From: Deinococcus rhizophilus
Lineage (GTDB): Bacteria; Deinococcota; Deinococci; Deinococcales; Deinococcaceae
Length of the DNA stretch: 6,159 bases
Assembly (NCBI RefSeq): GCF_030271215.1
Contig: NZ_JASNGB010000125.1
Span: 2,375 to 8,533 of the forward strand
Direction: 5' to 3'
The translations under genes were made by a program, and so were the position numbers. Under the pieces are notes generated by a model. The model saw only the letters and a program-made list of their open reading frames with translations. It was not told the origin of the DNA and did not search any database. How positions within the stretch are numbered: the first letter of the stretch is position 1; each line of letters begins with the position of its first letter. Below, piece by piece: positions 6,158 to 6,159 of the stretch.

Positions 6158-6159
6158 GC

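Overview
The window is GC-rich throughout, roughly 70% by eye, with dense coding and GC-biased third codon positions. It carries a DUF47/Pit phosphate-uptake pair, a type III pantothenate kinase, and several exported proteins of low similarity to well-known families. Two of the starts lack a Shine-Dalgarno sequence but have a -10-like hexamer six bases upstream. This combination fits a Deinococcus-type bacterium, where leaderless transcription is common. The genus is an inference from gene content and composition, because no marker RNA gene is present.

The left half (1-2710) reads on the + strand. It opens with the C-terminal 309 residues of a probable exported protein, with a carboxypeptidase-regulatory-like fold followed by a DOMON/CBM9-like 'IDGxLxDW' domain. 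A 9-bp hairpin with a short T run follows. Next comes a two-gene phosphate-uptake operon: a DUF47 PhoU-like regulator and a Pit-family inorganic phosphate permease, separated by 21 bp. Just upstream of the operon are two perfect CTGACAC heptamers at an 11-bp period, the architecture of a Pho box. A long hairpin with a T tract ends the operon.

The right half (2822-6159) reads on the - strand and converges on the Pit gene at that terminator. In transcription order it holds: the C-terminal part of a protein resembling the conserved C-terminal region of LPP20/FlgO-like envelope proteins; a 230-residue secreted protein of unknown function; a strong hairpin; coaX (type III pantothenate kinase, first step of CoA synthesis); and an acetyl-CoA hydrolase/transferase-family CoA-transferase. 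The last two may form a CoA-centred pair: one makes CoA and the other moves it between acids.

The region looks like ordinary chromosomal housekeeping and envelope genes. I found no mobile element, CRISPR array, tRNA or rRNA, and no gap over 300 bases without a gene. The observations most worth following are the Pho-box-like repeat, the possible leaderless starts of coaX and the CoA-transferase, the altered CoaX motifs, and the two uncharacterised exported proteins.
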